DNA of 43,405 bases from Bacteroidales bacterium (GTDB lineage: Bacteria; Bacteroidota; Bacteroidia; Bacteroidales; Muribaculaceae), in assembly GCA_900766975.1 (NCBI GenBank), contig CAAFXO010000031.1:1-43405 (forward strand). The letters are read 5' to 3'. The position numbers and the translations under genes were made by a program. Positions 1-9,029 of the stretch are shown here, one piece after another (position 1 is the first letter of the stretch; every line of letters begins with the position of its first letter). The notes under the pieces were generated by a model. The model was not told where the DNA came from and made no database searches. It saw nothing but the letters and a program-made list of their open reading frames with translations.

Positions 1-489
1 ATAGCCAGAGAGGAGTCCGAACGGAGCTTGCGTATTAAACTTCAAGAGGAGAAGGAACGATTTTTATCGTCTGTCGACGACAATAGCACATCCGAGAAAT
101 ATAGAGGAAGTTCTCTGGAGCAAACCGAAATTGAGGAGATTATGAAGAAAGTGGACATTATCATCTCTCGCAGCGAAGAGGTGTTCCACCAAGACTTCAC
201 ATTACAATCGCTCGCCGATATGATTAAGGTCAACTACAAAAGCCTCTCTCAAGCCATCAACGAAACCACTCACTCTAATTTCAATAATTTCATCAATGAA
301 ATCAGAGTCAATGAGGCATGTCGACGCATCGGCGATCCTCAATACGCCAACTATACACTCGAGACAATCGGCAACAGTGTGGGATTCAACACTCGTCAGA
401 CCTTTATCACGGCTTTTAAACGACACACCGGACTCACTCCATCTGCATGGCAGAAGATTATGGAAACAGAGCAAAAATCAGAAGACTAA
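1..489 (+). CDS. AraC-family transcriptional regulator, C-terminal part (5' truncated)
   Basis: The reading frame is open from base 1, so the gene starts upstream of the window; the first possible start inside (TTG at 28) is not convincing. The visible 162 residues begin with a charged, coiled-coil-like stretch (EEKERF region) and end in an AraC-type double helix-turn-helix of about 100 residues: the first HTH around FTLQSLADMIKVNYKSLS and the second around TLETIGNSVGFNTRQTFITA, finishing with the family-typical FKRHTGLTPSAWQK. It should bind DNA and control transcription. In Bacteroidetes such domains often sit at the end of membrane sensor proteins, and the charged linker fits that, but the sensor part is outside the window. 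A hairpin terminator follows at 517-550, so it is probably not co-transcribed with the next gene. Family certain; target unknown. Confidence 0.9.
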   Translation: MAREESERSLRIKLQEEKERFLSSVDDNSTSEKYRGSSLEQTEIEEIMKKVDIIISRSEEVFHQDFTLQSLADMIKVNYKSLSQAINETTHSNFNNFINEIRVNEACRRIGDPQYANYTLETIGNSVGFNTRQTFITAFKRHTGLTPSAWQKIMETEQKSED

Positions 490-516
490 CGCTCCTGCCA
501 CCCTGTATACGTATGT

Positions 517-550
517 AAAGATGTAAAGTATCATGATATTTTACATCTTT
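517..550 (+). terminator. Hairpin terminator after the AraC-type gene
   Basis: AAAGATGTAAA (517-527) pairs with TTTACATCTTT (540-550). The pairing continues inward with one G-T wobble to a tiny loop, giving a stem of about 15 bp. It lies 27 bases after the stop codon. The stem is AT-rich with a short T run in its 3' arm, so termination is likely but not certain. Confidence 0.6.
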
Positions 551-621
551 GGCTTTATAACCTCTTGATTTTAAAAAAAAACATGCGTAACTTCGTTGCA
601 TCAACTTTAAAACGAACACGT

Positions 622-2709
622 ATGAAAAGACAATTATCTGCTCTGCTTGCGGCGCTGACACTAACAGTTTCAGGCGCTAATGCAATGTATTTTACAAGCG
701 GTCAGTTCAATTACAGCACCGACTCCGAACCGCAAAGATGTACACTTACAGGCGTTGCCGTCTATCTGGAGGGAGATATCGAAATTCCCTCTATAGTGTC
801 TTATATTGACGAAGAAGAAAACCCTACCGATTACACAGTGGTAAGTATCGGAGATGAGGCATTTCAATATCAAGAAGATGTTACATCCTTCACACTGCCT
901 TCCACTATAGAGACAATCGGCAACAACGTATTCTCAGGATGCTGGCAACTGACGAATCTCGTCTTCCCCGATGCCACCACAAGCATCGGCGAGATGGTGC
1001 TCGATGGGTGCTCCGGCATTAAGACCATCACCTTAGGCAGCCAACTTGAATCAATCGGATATATGGCATTCGAAGGTGCATCCGATCTCGAGAAGGTCAT
1101 AATCACAGCCACAGTGCCTCCCACTCTCGATGGCGAAGACACTTTCAATTGGCAAGTTCTTAGCTCAATGACCTTGGAAGTACCTGCCGGCTGCGCCGAA
1201 GCATATAGGAATGCCCCCTATTGGAGCGATATCGCTAATATAGTTGAGGCTCAACCCGTCATTCCCGAAAGCCTAATCGCCGACAACGTGATTTACTCTG
1301 ATTTCTCAGCCGAAGAGCCTTTTACCTGTATGGCTATCGGTCTTGACCCGGATGCTTCAGCGTTAAATATTGTGGTCCATGGCAAAATTGAAGTAGCCGG
1401 CCGCACCTACACAGTAATTGGCATCAGCGACAACGCTTTCAGCAATGCCTCCATCGGCACGCTATCCATAGAAGAGGGTGTCCAAAGCATCGGCGAGAAT
1501 GCTTTCAAATTGTGCGCCGAGTTGAAGAACATAACCTTGCCATCATCGCTCCAAAGCATCGGACAGTATGCTTTCTGGGGATGTAAGGGCATTTCCGAAC
1601 TCCAACTTCCTGATGGCATCACTACAATACCTGACTATACTTTCGCATACTGCGGCGGCTTGACAAGCCTCACTCTCCCCGCCCAACTCAATAGCATCGG
1701 GTTTAAGTCATTCTACCAATGCAAAGCCCTCGACGGCCTCGTTTTGCCCAATTCTCTCAATTCTATTGGCAACGAAGCTTTTGAAGAGTGTAAAGGCATC
1801 TCTCAAATCACAATACCCGAATCGGTCACATCGTTGGGTAATTTAGCATTCTATCAATGCGAATCTCTCTCCGACATCGTGATCAACGCCGCTATTACCG
1901 AAATCCCCGAAAGTTGTTTTGCTTACTCCGGTGTTACAAATATCACTTTTCCCTCTACTTTGGACGTAATTGGCAAGAATGCTTTCGAACAGTGCAACGA
2001 ACTTGTCTCAATCGAAATACCCTCATCTGTTACAAAGATCTCGAATGACGCATTTACCAATTGCATCTTGCTCACCACAGTCAGTGGCATGGAAAATATT
2101 ACCGAGATCGGCAACTACGCCTTCTACGAATGCGAGGCTTTAACCAATTTCAGTTTCAGCGAAAGCCTGGAAACTCTCGGCAATGGAATCTTCATGCGTT
2201 GCTATGCTCTGAATGAGGTGAATATTCCATCCGGATCGCTTGGAGAAAATGTATTCTTGGGATGTAGCGGCATTAAGTCTGTCACATTCGGTGGACAAGT
2301 CACCAAGATCGGCGCCGATGCTTTCAGAGACTGTGATGCAATCGAGACTGTCACTACTGAAGCTGCAACTCCTCCCGCGCTTGCGAATGATGCTTTCACC
2401 GCATCCGTATTTTCAGACGCTCAGCTCGTAGTGCCCGCAGATTATGCTGATGCCTATGCTGAAGCTGAAGGCTGGAAAAAATTTAACAACATCTCCTCCG
2501 GCATCAAGGCTCTAACAAGCACTGAGCTCCCCTTCCTGATAAATGGCAATGATATAGTAATCCTTACCGACAGCAATATCGCTATCTATACAATCGATGG
2601 CAAGACCATCCTTTCAGGCTCCGGCATGGCTGATCGCAAAGTAACCCTCCGTGAGGGCGAAGTATATATCGTCCGCTATGAAGGACGTTCTCTCAAAGTG
2701 AATCTATAA
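622..2709 (+). CDS. Exported BspA-like leucine-rich repeat protein with T9SS-type tail
   Basis: I place the start at ATG 622 because it gives a clean signal peptide (MKRQLSALLAALTLTVSGANA, 21 aa). Upstream in-frame starts (TTG 565, ATG 583) only add a charged extension. The mature part consists of LRR_5/BspA-type repeats (pattern 'IGxxAFxxCxxLxxIxIPxSVxxI') in two blocks, about residues 60-170 and 270-590. Each block ends with the same cap: a TxPPxL stretch followed by 'VPAxxxxAYxxAxxW'. The last 60 residues (IDGKTILSG ... GEVYIVRYEGRSLKVNL) look like a T9SS type A sorting domain. BspA-like proteins are surface proteins implicated in binding host or bacterial partners; the ligand cannot be read here. 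First of five neighbouring genes with similar tails. Confidence 0.88.
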   Translation: MKRQLSALLAALTLTVSGANAMYFTSGQFNYSTDSEPQRCTLTGVAVYLEGDIEIPSIVSYIDEEENPTDYTVVSIGDEAFQYQEDVTSFTLPSTIETIGNNVFSGCWQLTNLVFPDATTSIGEMVLDGCSGIKTITLGSQLESIGYMAFEGASDLEKVIITATVPPTLDGEDTFNWQVLSSMTLEVPAGCAEAYRNAPYWSDIANIVEAQPVIPESLIADNVIYSDFSAEEPFTCMAIGLDPDASALNIVVHGKIEVAGRTYTVIGISDNAFSNASIGTLSIEEGVQSIGENAFKLCAELKNITLPSSLQSIGQYAFWGCKGISELQLPDGITTIPDYTFAYCGGLTSLTLPAQLNSIGFKSFYQCKALDGLVLPNSLNSIGNEAFEECKGISQITIPESVTSLGNLAFYQCESLSDIVINAAITEIPESCFAYSGVTNITFPSTLDVIGKNAFEQCNELVSIEIPSSVTKISNDAFTNCILLTTVSGMENITEIGNYAFYECEALTNFSFSESLETLGNGIFMRCYALNEVNIPSGSLGENVFLGCSGIKSVTFGGQVTKIGADAFRDCDAIETVTTEAATPPALANDAFTASVFSDAQLVVPADYADAYAEAEGWKKFNNISSGIKALTSTELPFLINGNDIVILTDSNIAIYTIDGKTILSGSGMADRKVTLREGEVYIVRYEGRSLKVNL

Positions 2710-2751
2710 TCCATACATAGCATAGAGAGCAATATAAACATATCAACAACG

Positions 2752-2787
2752 AGTATTCCCATTTCCTTCATTCGAAATGGGAATACT
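2752..2787 (+). terminator. Hairpin terminator after the LRR gene
   Basis: AGTATTCCCATTTC (2752-2765) and GAAATGGGAATACT (2774-2787) form a perfect 14-bp stem with an 8-base loop, between the stop of the LRR gene and the start of the next gene. Only a short T stretch follows (TCTAAAAT). Confidence 0.6.
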
Positions 2788-2803
2788 TCTAAAATAAAAT
2801 AAC

Positions 2804-5800
2804 ATGAAGCACATTAGACAAATTTTTGCTACATGCGGCATGGCATTAGGGGCGACTCTACTCTTCGCTTCGACTCCATACGCATCGCGCGGTGAAGAGC
2901 CACCGACTACACCCGAAGGCGGCATCGTAGCCTCAACCTTCAAAACTCAAGAACTTCCTGTAAGAGAACGCCGCGTTGGGGTCGGAACACCCATCGCCAA
3001 TCTTAACAAGTCCCAAAAGAGATACACCATCTCGGCATCCGAAGATCGAAAGATTGAGTTCATGGGTAGTGTCATTTATTACACAGCGCCGGGAGATGGG
3101 TCTCGTCCAAGAGAACTTGGCTTGGCCAAATATGCCACTGACGGAAGTTATGAGACACTCTTGCCATCATTCGGCGCTAATGGCGGCGGCGTATTCACCG
3201 ATGGAAAATTCCACTATGTCTATAAGTTTATCAAGGACTTTGGTGAATCCGGGAAGATCGATATTGTCTATCAGTTTGATGTCGACCTCGAAACGATGAC
3301 TATTAGCGAGCCCATCGAGGTGGGACACGAGATGATAGCCACCGATGTAGCATTCGACCCCATATCCGGCAATGTCTACGGATGCTTCTATAGCGACGAC
3401 CTTCAAAAATTCCAATTCGGCATCATCGACTATCAGAACCACAAACGCTCCACCATCGCCGATCTCAGCATCGCCTACAATGCCCTGGCATTTACCGATG
3501 ACGGCACGCTCTATGGCGTCGATATGAACGGCAACTTTTGTGAAGTCAACAAAGCTGACGGATCGAAGCGTGTGATTGGCGCTACCGGATATGTGCCTTA
3601 CTATGTCTCCTCCGGCGCAATAGATTATCGCACCGGAGACTTCTATTGGACAGTAGCTCCGATCGATGGCAGCGGATTCCTTTGTAAGATCGACAAAACC
3701 ACCGGCAGGGCCACCAAAGTGCTCGATTTCCTCTATGATGAAGAGATCACAGCTCTCGATATACCCCGCCCGGAAGCTGACGACAAAGCTCCGGCTGCTC
3801 TCTCCGATGTTTCTCTCTCTTTCCCCGAAGGCTCTATGAGTGGTAATATATCATTCACCATGCCAAGCACCCTCTTCGACGGAACTCCGGCTGAAGGTGA
3901 ATGTGACTACACTGTGATTTCCGATGGTGAAACCATATCTTCAGGCTCTTCATCTTATGGAGCTGCCGTCAACGCCAACATCACTTTCACGCGCCCGGGC
4001 CGGCAAGTATTGAGCCTTTATGCCAACAATTCCGTCGGCAGAGGCCCGATCACGCGTATCGACTATTTTGCCGGCAAGGATAGCCCCGCTATCCCTACTG
4101 ATATTAATGCCGAATATGCTGACGGCACATTTACCATCACTTGGAATAAAGTCGATGATAGCCTCGAAGGCGGATATATCGATCCCAACGAAGTGAAATA
4201 CACTGTGACCGGATATCCTTGGGGCAATATTATCACTCAAAGCACATCCGACACAAGCTGCACCTATGACTGTAGTGCGAATCCCGATTTCACGGTATAT
4301 TGGTTCGAGGTTGAAGCGGAATATGATGGCAAAAAATCGGGCATCGGATTATCCAACAAGCTCCCTTTGGGATCTTATTTCCCACCCTCGGATATCAAGT
4401 TTGACAATGACAACGCCTTGGTGGGATGGTCGATCATTGACAGCAACGATGACGGCATAAGCTGGCAGCTCGTAGGCGATGAACTGGGATGCCCCACCAA
4501 TCCGCTTATGTCCATGGATGATTGGGTCATCTCTCCCAAAGTGCATCTGAATGCCGGCGAAACTTATAAGATCAGCATCGATATGCGCAGCAACATCGAA
4601 GGATTCCCCGAAGATCTCGAGCTCTGTGTAGGCTCTTCTCCCATGCCTGATGCTATGGATGATGTAGTGATCGGTGCTACTCGTGTCACTTCTACCACCC
4701 CCGCCACTTTCTCCGGCTATTTCACTGCCGATGATGAAGGCGACTATTACATCGGATTGCATGGCGTTTCACTCGCTTTCACCAACTGCCTGCTGATCAG
4801 CAATCTTCGAATTTCTGCTCCGGTCAATGGCAATGTGCCCGCTGCCCCATCTCGTTTCTATGGCGTAAGAGCAATGGATGGCGACCAAGAACAAGCCAAA
4901 CTCTCCTTCCGTGCCCCTTCCAAATCTCTTAATGGCAAATCCCTCGAATCTCTATCCTCTATTAAAATCCTACGCAACGGCGCAGGTCAAGTCGGAACAA
5001 TAGATAATCCCACCCCCGGTCAAGACTATGAGTATATCGACAACGTGCCGGAGAAAGGCTCTTATACTTACACTCTAATCCCGGTCAATGCATACGGCGA
5101 AGGTGAAGAAGTTTCCACCATAGCATACGTACTCTCCGACCTCCCCGAAAAGCCGGAATCCGCTTCTGCTACAGAGTCCGGCAATAGCGGTTATGTGACT
5201 CTCGAATGGGATGCCATTACCCATGATCTTAGCGGTTTCCCTCTCGATCCCGATGAGGTCTCTTATACCATTGCTACGGTCGATGGCGCTTCGATGGAAC
5301 CCGTGGCTCAAGGTCTTAAAGATACCCGATATGAATACCAAGCCGTGGCTGAGGGCAAACAAGATTTCCGACAATATGCTATCTTCGGCGTTAACAGCAC
5401 CGGAGAAGGAATTGAAAAATTAATCCATAATCTCGCTTATGGCACACCATATTCAGCCCCTTGGCGTGAATCGATACCTCATAAAGTGCCCGGTTCGATA
5501 TTAAGTTCCAGCCGTCTTGAAGCAGATGGTGTCTGGTATGCTCTGGATGACACCAATCTCGAGGGTGTGTCGGCAGCCGATTCCGATGGCGGATTCTTCT
5601 GTATGACCGGATCTGAAAGCGGTGCTGCGGCATTGCTGCAATTTGGCAAAGTAGACCTCTCTACTCTGCAAAAGCCCACTTTCAGCTTCTTTACTTATAA
5701 TTTCTCAATGACCGGCGAGGGTGATGACACCAACACCATCGACCTTGAAGTGTTCGACGGCAATTCTTGGGTTCGTGCAGAGTCTTGGACCGTCGGTCAA

Positions 5801-7291
5801 GCCTGCAACGGCCAGCCCGGTTGGCATCGTATTTATACCTCTTTAGATCAATGGAAAGGACAGATCGTACAATTGCGACTCATCAGCACTTTGTCCAATA
5901 TCTCTGTTACCACTGTTGACGCTATCGCCGTCTCGGATGTATTCGATATTGACGCATCTGTCAGCAATATCTTCACACCTGAAAACATCTATGCAAATCA
6001 AGACTTCGACATCACTGCCACAGTGGCCAACTATGGCAAGACCGACCTTTCCGGCCTTACAGTAAGGCTGATGTCCAATGGCGTAGAAGTCGATCGAATT
6101 GAGAACTATAGCGTAGGAAGTGGCTTTACCAAGGATGTTACATTCCGTCAGAATGTGAATGCAGCATGCGACCAAAGCCTGACCTATAGCGTCATCGTAG
6201 ACTGTGATGGAGATCTTAATCCCTCTGATAATAGTCTTTCTGCCCCGGCATCTACCGTAAATTACTCCGAACTGCCTACCGTACGCGACCTCGTGGAGAC
6301 ACAAAACTCCGATGGATCTCGTGTCATCTCTTGGTCAGCCCCGGAAGTCGAAGGCTTCACCGGCGGCAGTCGAATCATCGAAAATTTCGAATCTTACGAC
6401 TCCTTCGCATTCCAAGACCTCGGCGACTGGACCCTCGTAGATGCTGATGGCGCCGAAACTTGGACCCTCTCCGGCATATCTTTCCCCGGCATTCAGAATA
6501 ATCAGCCTCTATCTTATTTCGTTATGGATGATTCCGACTCGCAGTTCAACAGCACATGGAATGCATATAGCGGTCATAAGTACCTCTCCAACATCGCTGC
6601 CAAAGAAACAGTTAACGACGATTGGCTCATTTCCCCGCAACTCAATGGCAAGGCTCAAACTGTCAGCTTCTATGCCCGATCTTACAACCCTGCATTCAAG
6701 GAGACATTCGAGTTCCTCGTTTCTGACAATAGCAGCAGTGTCGAAGATTTCAGACTCATCGAACGTAATGAATTTATTTCTTCCGATTGGACTTTATATA
6801 GCTATGAGATCCCTGAGGACAGCAAGTTCTTTGCAATCCGTTGCACTTCCAACGATGAGCTGATGTTCCAAGTCGATGATGTCTCATTTACTCCGGCACT
6901 CGATCGGCCTCTCAGCATCATCGGCTATAACATCTATGTAGATGGCAAGCTCTTCTCTTCGCTCTCTGCCGATGAATTGTCGTGGAATTCATCTCCTGTA
7001 GCAACTAACGCAATCTTGGCGGTCAGCTCACTATATAATGTAGGCGAATCTCGTGCTGTTAAAGTAGCCCGCGCCGGCATCTCTTCTATTTTATATGATA
7101 ATGTGACGGTCAAAGGATGTCGAGGTTCTCTGATTGTTGCTAATGCTGAGAATGTAGACCTACAAATCTTCTCTGTCGATGGCAGTATCTTATTCTCCGG
7201 CAAGGGCGAGGAGTTTATGAAGATCTCTGCCCACCCCGGTATATATGTAGTCCGTATTGGCGGAAAGGCCATCGAAGTGCTCGTCAAGTGA
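2804..7291 (+). CDS. Large exported multidomain adhesin-like protein (FN3 and cleaved-adhesin/anchor-J type domains)
   Basis: 1495 aa with a signal peptide (MKHIRQIFATCGMALGATLL, cleavage near residue 30). Residues ~70-320 look like a beta-propeller-type region (repeated D/G-rich 'YGVDMNGN', 'GDFYWTV'). FN3-like segments lie near 425-520, 675-780 and 780-880. Domains resembling gingipain cleaved-adhesin/choice-of-anchor-J modules lie near 522-672, 880-1050 and 1190-1365; the last is clearest (NFESYDS, DWTLVDADG, DDWLISPQL, FQVDDVSF). Residues ~1055-1150 resemble a CARDB-like domain. The final ~70 residues (SVDGSILFSG ... PGIYVVRIGGKAIEVLVK) look like a T9SS type A tail. Such modules mediate carbohydrate or protein binding on the cell surface; no catalytic motif is seen. 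Domain borders are approximate, from sequence reading only. Confidence 0.82.
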   Translation: MKHIRQIFATCGMALGATLLFASTPYASRGEEPPTTPEGGIVASTFKTQELPVRERRVGVGTPIANLNKSQKRYTISASEDRKIEFMGSVIYYTAPGDGSRPRELGLAKYATDGSYETLLPSFGANGGGVFTDGKFHYVYKFIKDFGESGKIDIVYQFDVDLETMTISEPIEVGHEMIATDVAFDPISGNVYGCFYSDDLQKFQFGIIDYQNHKRSTIADLSIAYNALAFTDDGTLYGVDMNGNFCEVNKADGSKRVIGATGYVPYYVSSGAIDYRTGDFYWTVAPIDGSGFLCKIDKTTGRATKVLDFLYDEEITALDIPRPEADDKAPAALSDVSLSFPEGSMSGNISFTMPSTLFDGTPAEGECDYTVISDGETISSGSSSYGAAVNANITFTRPGRQVLSLYANNSVGRGPITRIDYFAGKDSPAIPTDINAEYADGTFTITWNKVDDSLEGGYIDPNEVKYTVTGYPWGNIITQSTSDTSCTYDCSANPDFTVYWFEVEAEYDGKKSGIGLSNKLPLGSYFPPSDIKFDNDNALVGWSIIDSNDDGISWQLVGDELGCPTNPLMSMDDWVISPKVHLNAGETYKISIDMRSNIEGFPEDLELCVGSSPMPDAMDDVVIGATRVTSTTPATFSGYFTADDEGDYYIGLHGVSLAFTNCLLISNLRISAPVNGNVPAAPSRFYGVRAMDGDQEQAKLSFRAPSKSLNGKSLESLSSIKILRNGAGQVGTIDNPTPGQDYEYIDNVPEKGSYTYTLIPVNAYGEGEEVSTIAYVLSDLPEKPESASATESGNSGYVTLEWDAITHDLSGFPLDPDEVSYTIATVDGASMEPVAQGLKDTRYEYQAVAEGKQDFRQYAIFGVNSTGEGIEKLIHNLAYGTPYSAPWRESIPHKVPGSILSSSRLEADGVWYALDDTNLEGVSAADSDGGFFCMTGSESGAAALLQFGKVDLSTLQKPTFSFFTYNFSMTGEGDDTNTIDLEVFDGNSWVRAESWTVGQACNGQPGWHRIYTSLDQWKGQIVQLRLISTLSNISVTTVDAIAVSDVFDIDASVSNIFTPENIYANQDFDITATVANYGKTDLSGLTVRLMSNGVEVDRIENYSVGSGFTKDVTFRQNVNAACDQSLTYSVIVDCDGDLNPSDNSLSAPASTVNYSELPTVRDLVETQNSDGSRVISWSAPEVEGFTGGSRIIENFESYDSFAFQDLGDWTLVDADGAETWTLSGISFPGIQNNQPLSYFVMDDSDSQFNSTWNAYSGHKYLSNIAAKETVNDDWLISPQLNGKAQTVSFYARSYNPAFKETFEFLVSDNSSSVEDFRLIERNEFISSDWTLYSYEIPEDSKFFAIRCTSNDELMFQVDDVSFTPALDRPLSIIGYNIYVDGKLFSSLSADELSWNSSPVATNAILAVSSLYNVGESRAVKVARAGISSILYDNVTVKGCRGSLIVANAENVDLQIFSVDGSILFSGKGEEFMKISAHPGIYVVRIGGKAIEVLVK

Positions 7292-7300
7292 TAGCCTCTT

Positions 7301-7334
7301 ATTTAGAGCGCGTTCCTTAGAGCGCGCTCTAAAT
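7301..7334. repeat. Palindromic copy of the AGAGCGCG repeat (hairpin)
   Basis: ATTTAGAGCGCG (7301-7312) and CGCGCTCTAAAT (7323-7334) form a perfect 12-bp stem around the loop TTCCTTAGAG. It is one member of the dispersed AGAGCGCGTTCCTTA family, here folded on itself 10 bases after the stop of the 1495-aa protein. It may serve as a terminator, although no T tract follows. Confidence 0.75.
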
Positions 7335-7405
7335 TCCGTAAATATGCTCAGCTATTTCTTTCAGCGACAGAAATAGTTGATAATTAGCCAATTTATTTAA
7401 ATTTA

Positions 7406-8824
7406 ATGATTGCAATGAGAAACTTACTATTCTTAATACTTGCAATAACACTATTGCCCGTATCGGCCGAGACCCTGGTTAACAACCGGGGCTACGGCCG
7501 CTATCCGGCGCCGATGCAGGTTGAAGGAAGCCCCGATATTCTTGTCGTTTTGGTCGAATTTTCCGATGTCGAATTTTCTATGGATGATGCTAATGATTTT
7601 TATGAGCGTTTGTTCAACGAAGCGGATTTCTCCGACTATGATGCCACCGGGAGTGTGAGTGATTGGTTTAAAAGCAATTCCGCCGACATTTTCACACCAC
7701 ATTTCGACGTGTATGGTCCGGTGAAGCTTGACTACGCTCGATCTTATTATGGAGGCAATGATGCCAACGGACGCGATTTGAACCCCGGCAGGATGGTCAT
7801 CGAAGCTTGTGAAAAATTGGATACAGATATCGATTTCTCTATCTATGACCACAATGACGATGGAATCATCGACAATGTCTTCGTGTGTTATCCCGGACTT
7901 AGTGAGGAGGATGGCGGCTCGAGCGAATGCATCTGGCCTCACTCCGGAGCCATCACTGAGCTATACCCCTCCGAGCACTATGAATTCGACTCTACAACTC
8001 TTGATCAATATGCTTGCACAGCCGAACTTTCAGGCAAGTATAATCGACCCGCCGGGATCGGTGTCTATATCCACGAAATCAGCCACCTTATGGGGCTCCC
8101 GGATCTATACCCGACTGCCCCGGTTTCCGCTTTTACCCCCGGTGAATGGAGTGTGCTCGACCGTGGCCCCGATTGTAATGAGGGGAGAACTCCTCCCGGT
8201 TATTCCTCGTTCGAACTCTTCGCTTTAGGCTGGATCGATGTAGAAGTAATCTCCGAATCGGGCCATTATTCTCTCCCACCGCTCAATTCCCACCGCTCTG
8301 CTTTTGTCATCACAACCGACAATCCTAATGAATATTTTTTCATCGAGAATCGACAACGCACCGGAAACGATGCCTTCCTCCCATATCATGGTATGCTGGT
8401 TTGGCATGTCGATTACGATGCCCAATCCTGGATGGCTAATACCGTCAACAATGATGGTGAGCATCAACGGGTAGACCTCATCGAAGCCGATGGTTTGCAA
8501 TCCGATAATACCCGCAATAGTGATTCATTCCCCGGGCGCAAGAAGGTGACTGAATTGGGCTTTCATACAAATCCTGCTCTAAAGGCTTGGAGCGGGAAGG
8601 AGACTGGCGTCGAACTCTTTGAGATCGAAGAAAATGATGGCATCATATCTTTCGATGCGGAATGCAAGGGTATAAGTAGTGTAGCTTCAACCATGGAAGA
8701 TGAGTCAATAACAGTGGAATGGAGAGATCTGTCAGGACGACAATATATCCATCCCTCACATGGAATTTGGCTGAAAACCATCAAGCGAGGCGACAACATT
8801 ACCACCCAAAAGATCATTTTGTAG
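7406..8824 (+). CDS. M6-family secreted metalloprotease with T9SS-type tail
   Basis: 472 aa. The signal peptide is MRNLLFLILAITLLPVSA, starting at the first ATG (7406) or the in-frame ATG three codons later (7415). The zinc site HEISHLMGLPDLY (about residues 223-235) matches the HExxHxxGLPD pattern of M6 (immune inhibitor A-like) peptidases, and GYSSFELFALGWI downstream is also typical of the family. An EF-hand-like DHNDDGIIDNVF lies upstream (~150-161). The C-terminus (LSGRQYIHPSHGIWLKTIKR ... QKIIL) is a short T9SS-like tail. Predicted to cleave proteins at the cell surface or outside the cell. The gene converges on the Omp28-like gene and shares a bidirectional terminator with it. A copy of the dispersed repeat begins 7 bases after the stop. 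The family call is strong; the substrate is unknown. Confidence 0.9.
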   Translation: MIAMRNLLFLILAITLLPVSAETLVNNRGYGRYPAPMQVEGSPDILVVLVEFSDVEFSMDDANDFYERLFNEADFSDYDATGSVSDWFKSNSADIFTPHFDVYGPVKLDYARSYYGGNDANGRDLNPGRMVIEACEKLDTDIDFSIYDHNDDGIIDNVFVCYPGLSEEDGGSSECIWPHSGAITELYPSEHYEFDSTTLDQYACTAELSGKYNRPAGIGVYIHEISHLMGLPDLYPTAPVSAFTPGEWSVLDRGPDCNEGRTPPGYSSFELFALGWIDVEVISESGHYSLPPLNSHRSAFVITTDNPNEYFFIENRQRTGNDAFLPYHGMLVWHVDYDAQSWMANTVNNDGEHQRVDLIEADGLQSDNTRNSDSFPGRKKVTELGFHTNPALKAWSGKETGVELFEIEENDGIISFDAECKGISSVASTMEDESITVEWRDLSGRQYIHPSHGIWLKTIKRGDNITTQKIIL

Positions 8825-8829
8825 ATTCC

Positions 8830-8892
8830 TTAGAGCGCGTTCCTTAAAATATCCGCCCCTACGGCCCCAAAAATTTAAGGAACGCGCTCTTA
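8830..8892. repeat. 63-bp compact palindromic repeat element
   Basis: AGAGCGCGTTCCTTAAA (8832-8848) and its exact reverse complement (8874-8890) flank a 25-base core containing CCGCCCCTACGGCCCC. Read on the minus strand, positions 8892 to 8856 are identical over 37 bases to the repeat arm at 13109-13145 upstream of dnaX, which shows this is a real dispersed family and not a chance hairpin. The element is intergenic, between the convergent M6 protease and Omp28-like genes. No ORF is inside. Confidence 0.85.
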
Positions 8893-8905
8893 GGGCGCAC
8901 TGAAT

Positions 8906-8933
8906 AAAGGGCTCGATTCACATCGAGCCCTTT
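8906..8933. terminator. Bidirectional terminator between convergent genes
   Basis: AAAGGGCTCGAT (8906-8917) and ATCGAGCCCTTT (8922-8933) form a perfect 12-bp stem with loop TCAC. It is flanked by A-rich sequence on the left and TATTTTC on the right, so it can terminate both the M6 protease gene (+) and the Omp28-like operon (-). Confidence 0.85.
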
Positions 8934-9029
8934 ATTTTCAATAGTTTAATCAATCCGAACCTTACTTTACGGACGATAATAAAGCAATTTTTAGTGTCTG
9001 CTTAATTGAATTTATGATCAAATAATAGT

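Noticed and set aside
565..621. Earlier start codons for the LRR protein (TTG 565, ATG 583)
   Set aside because: They would bury the signal peptide behind a basic extension; ATG 622 gives a normal signal peptide.
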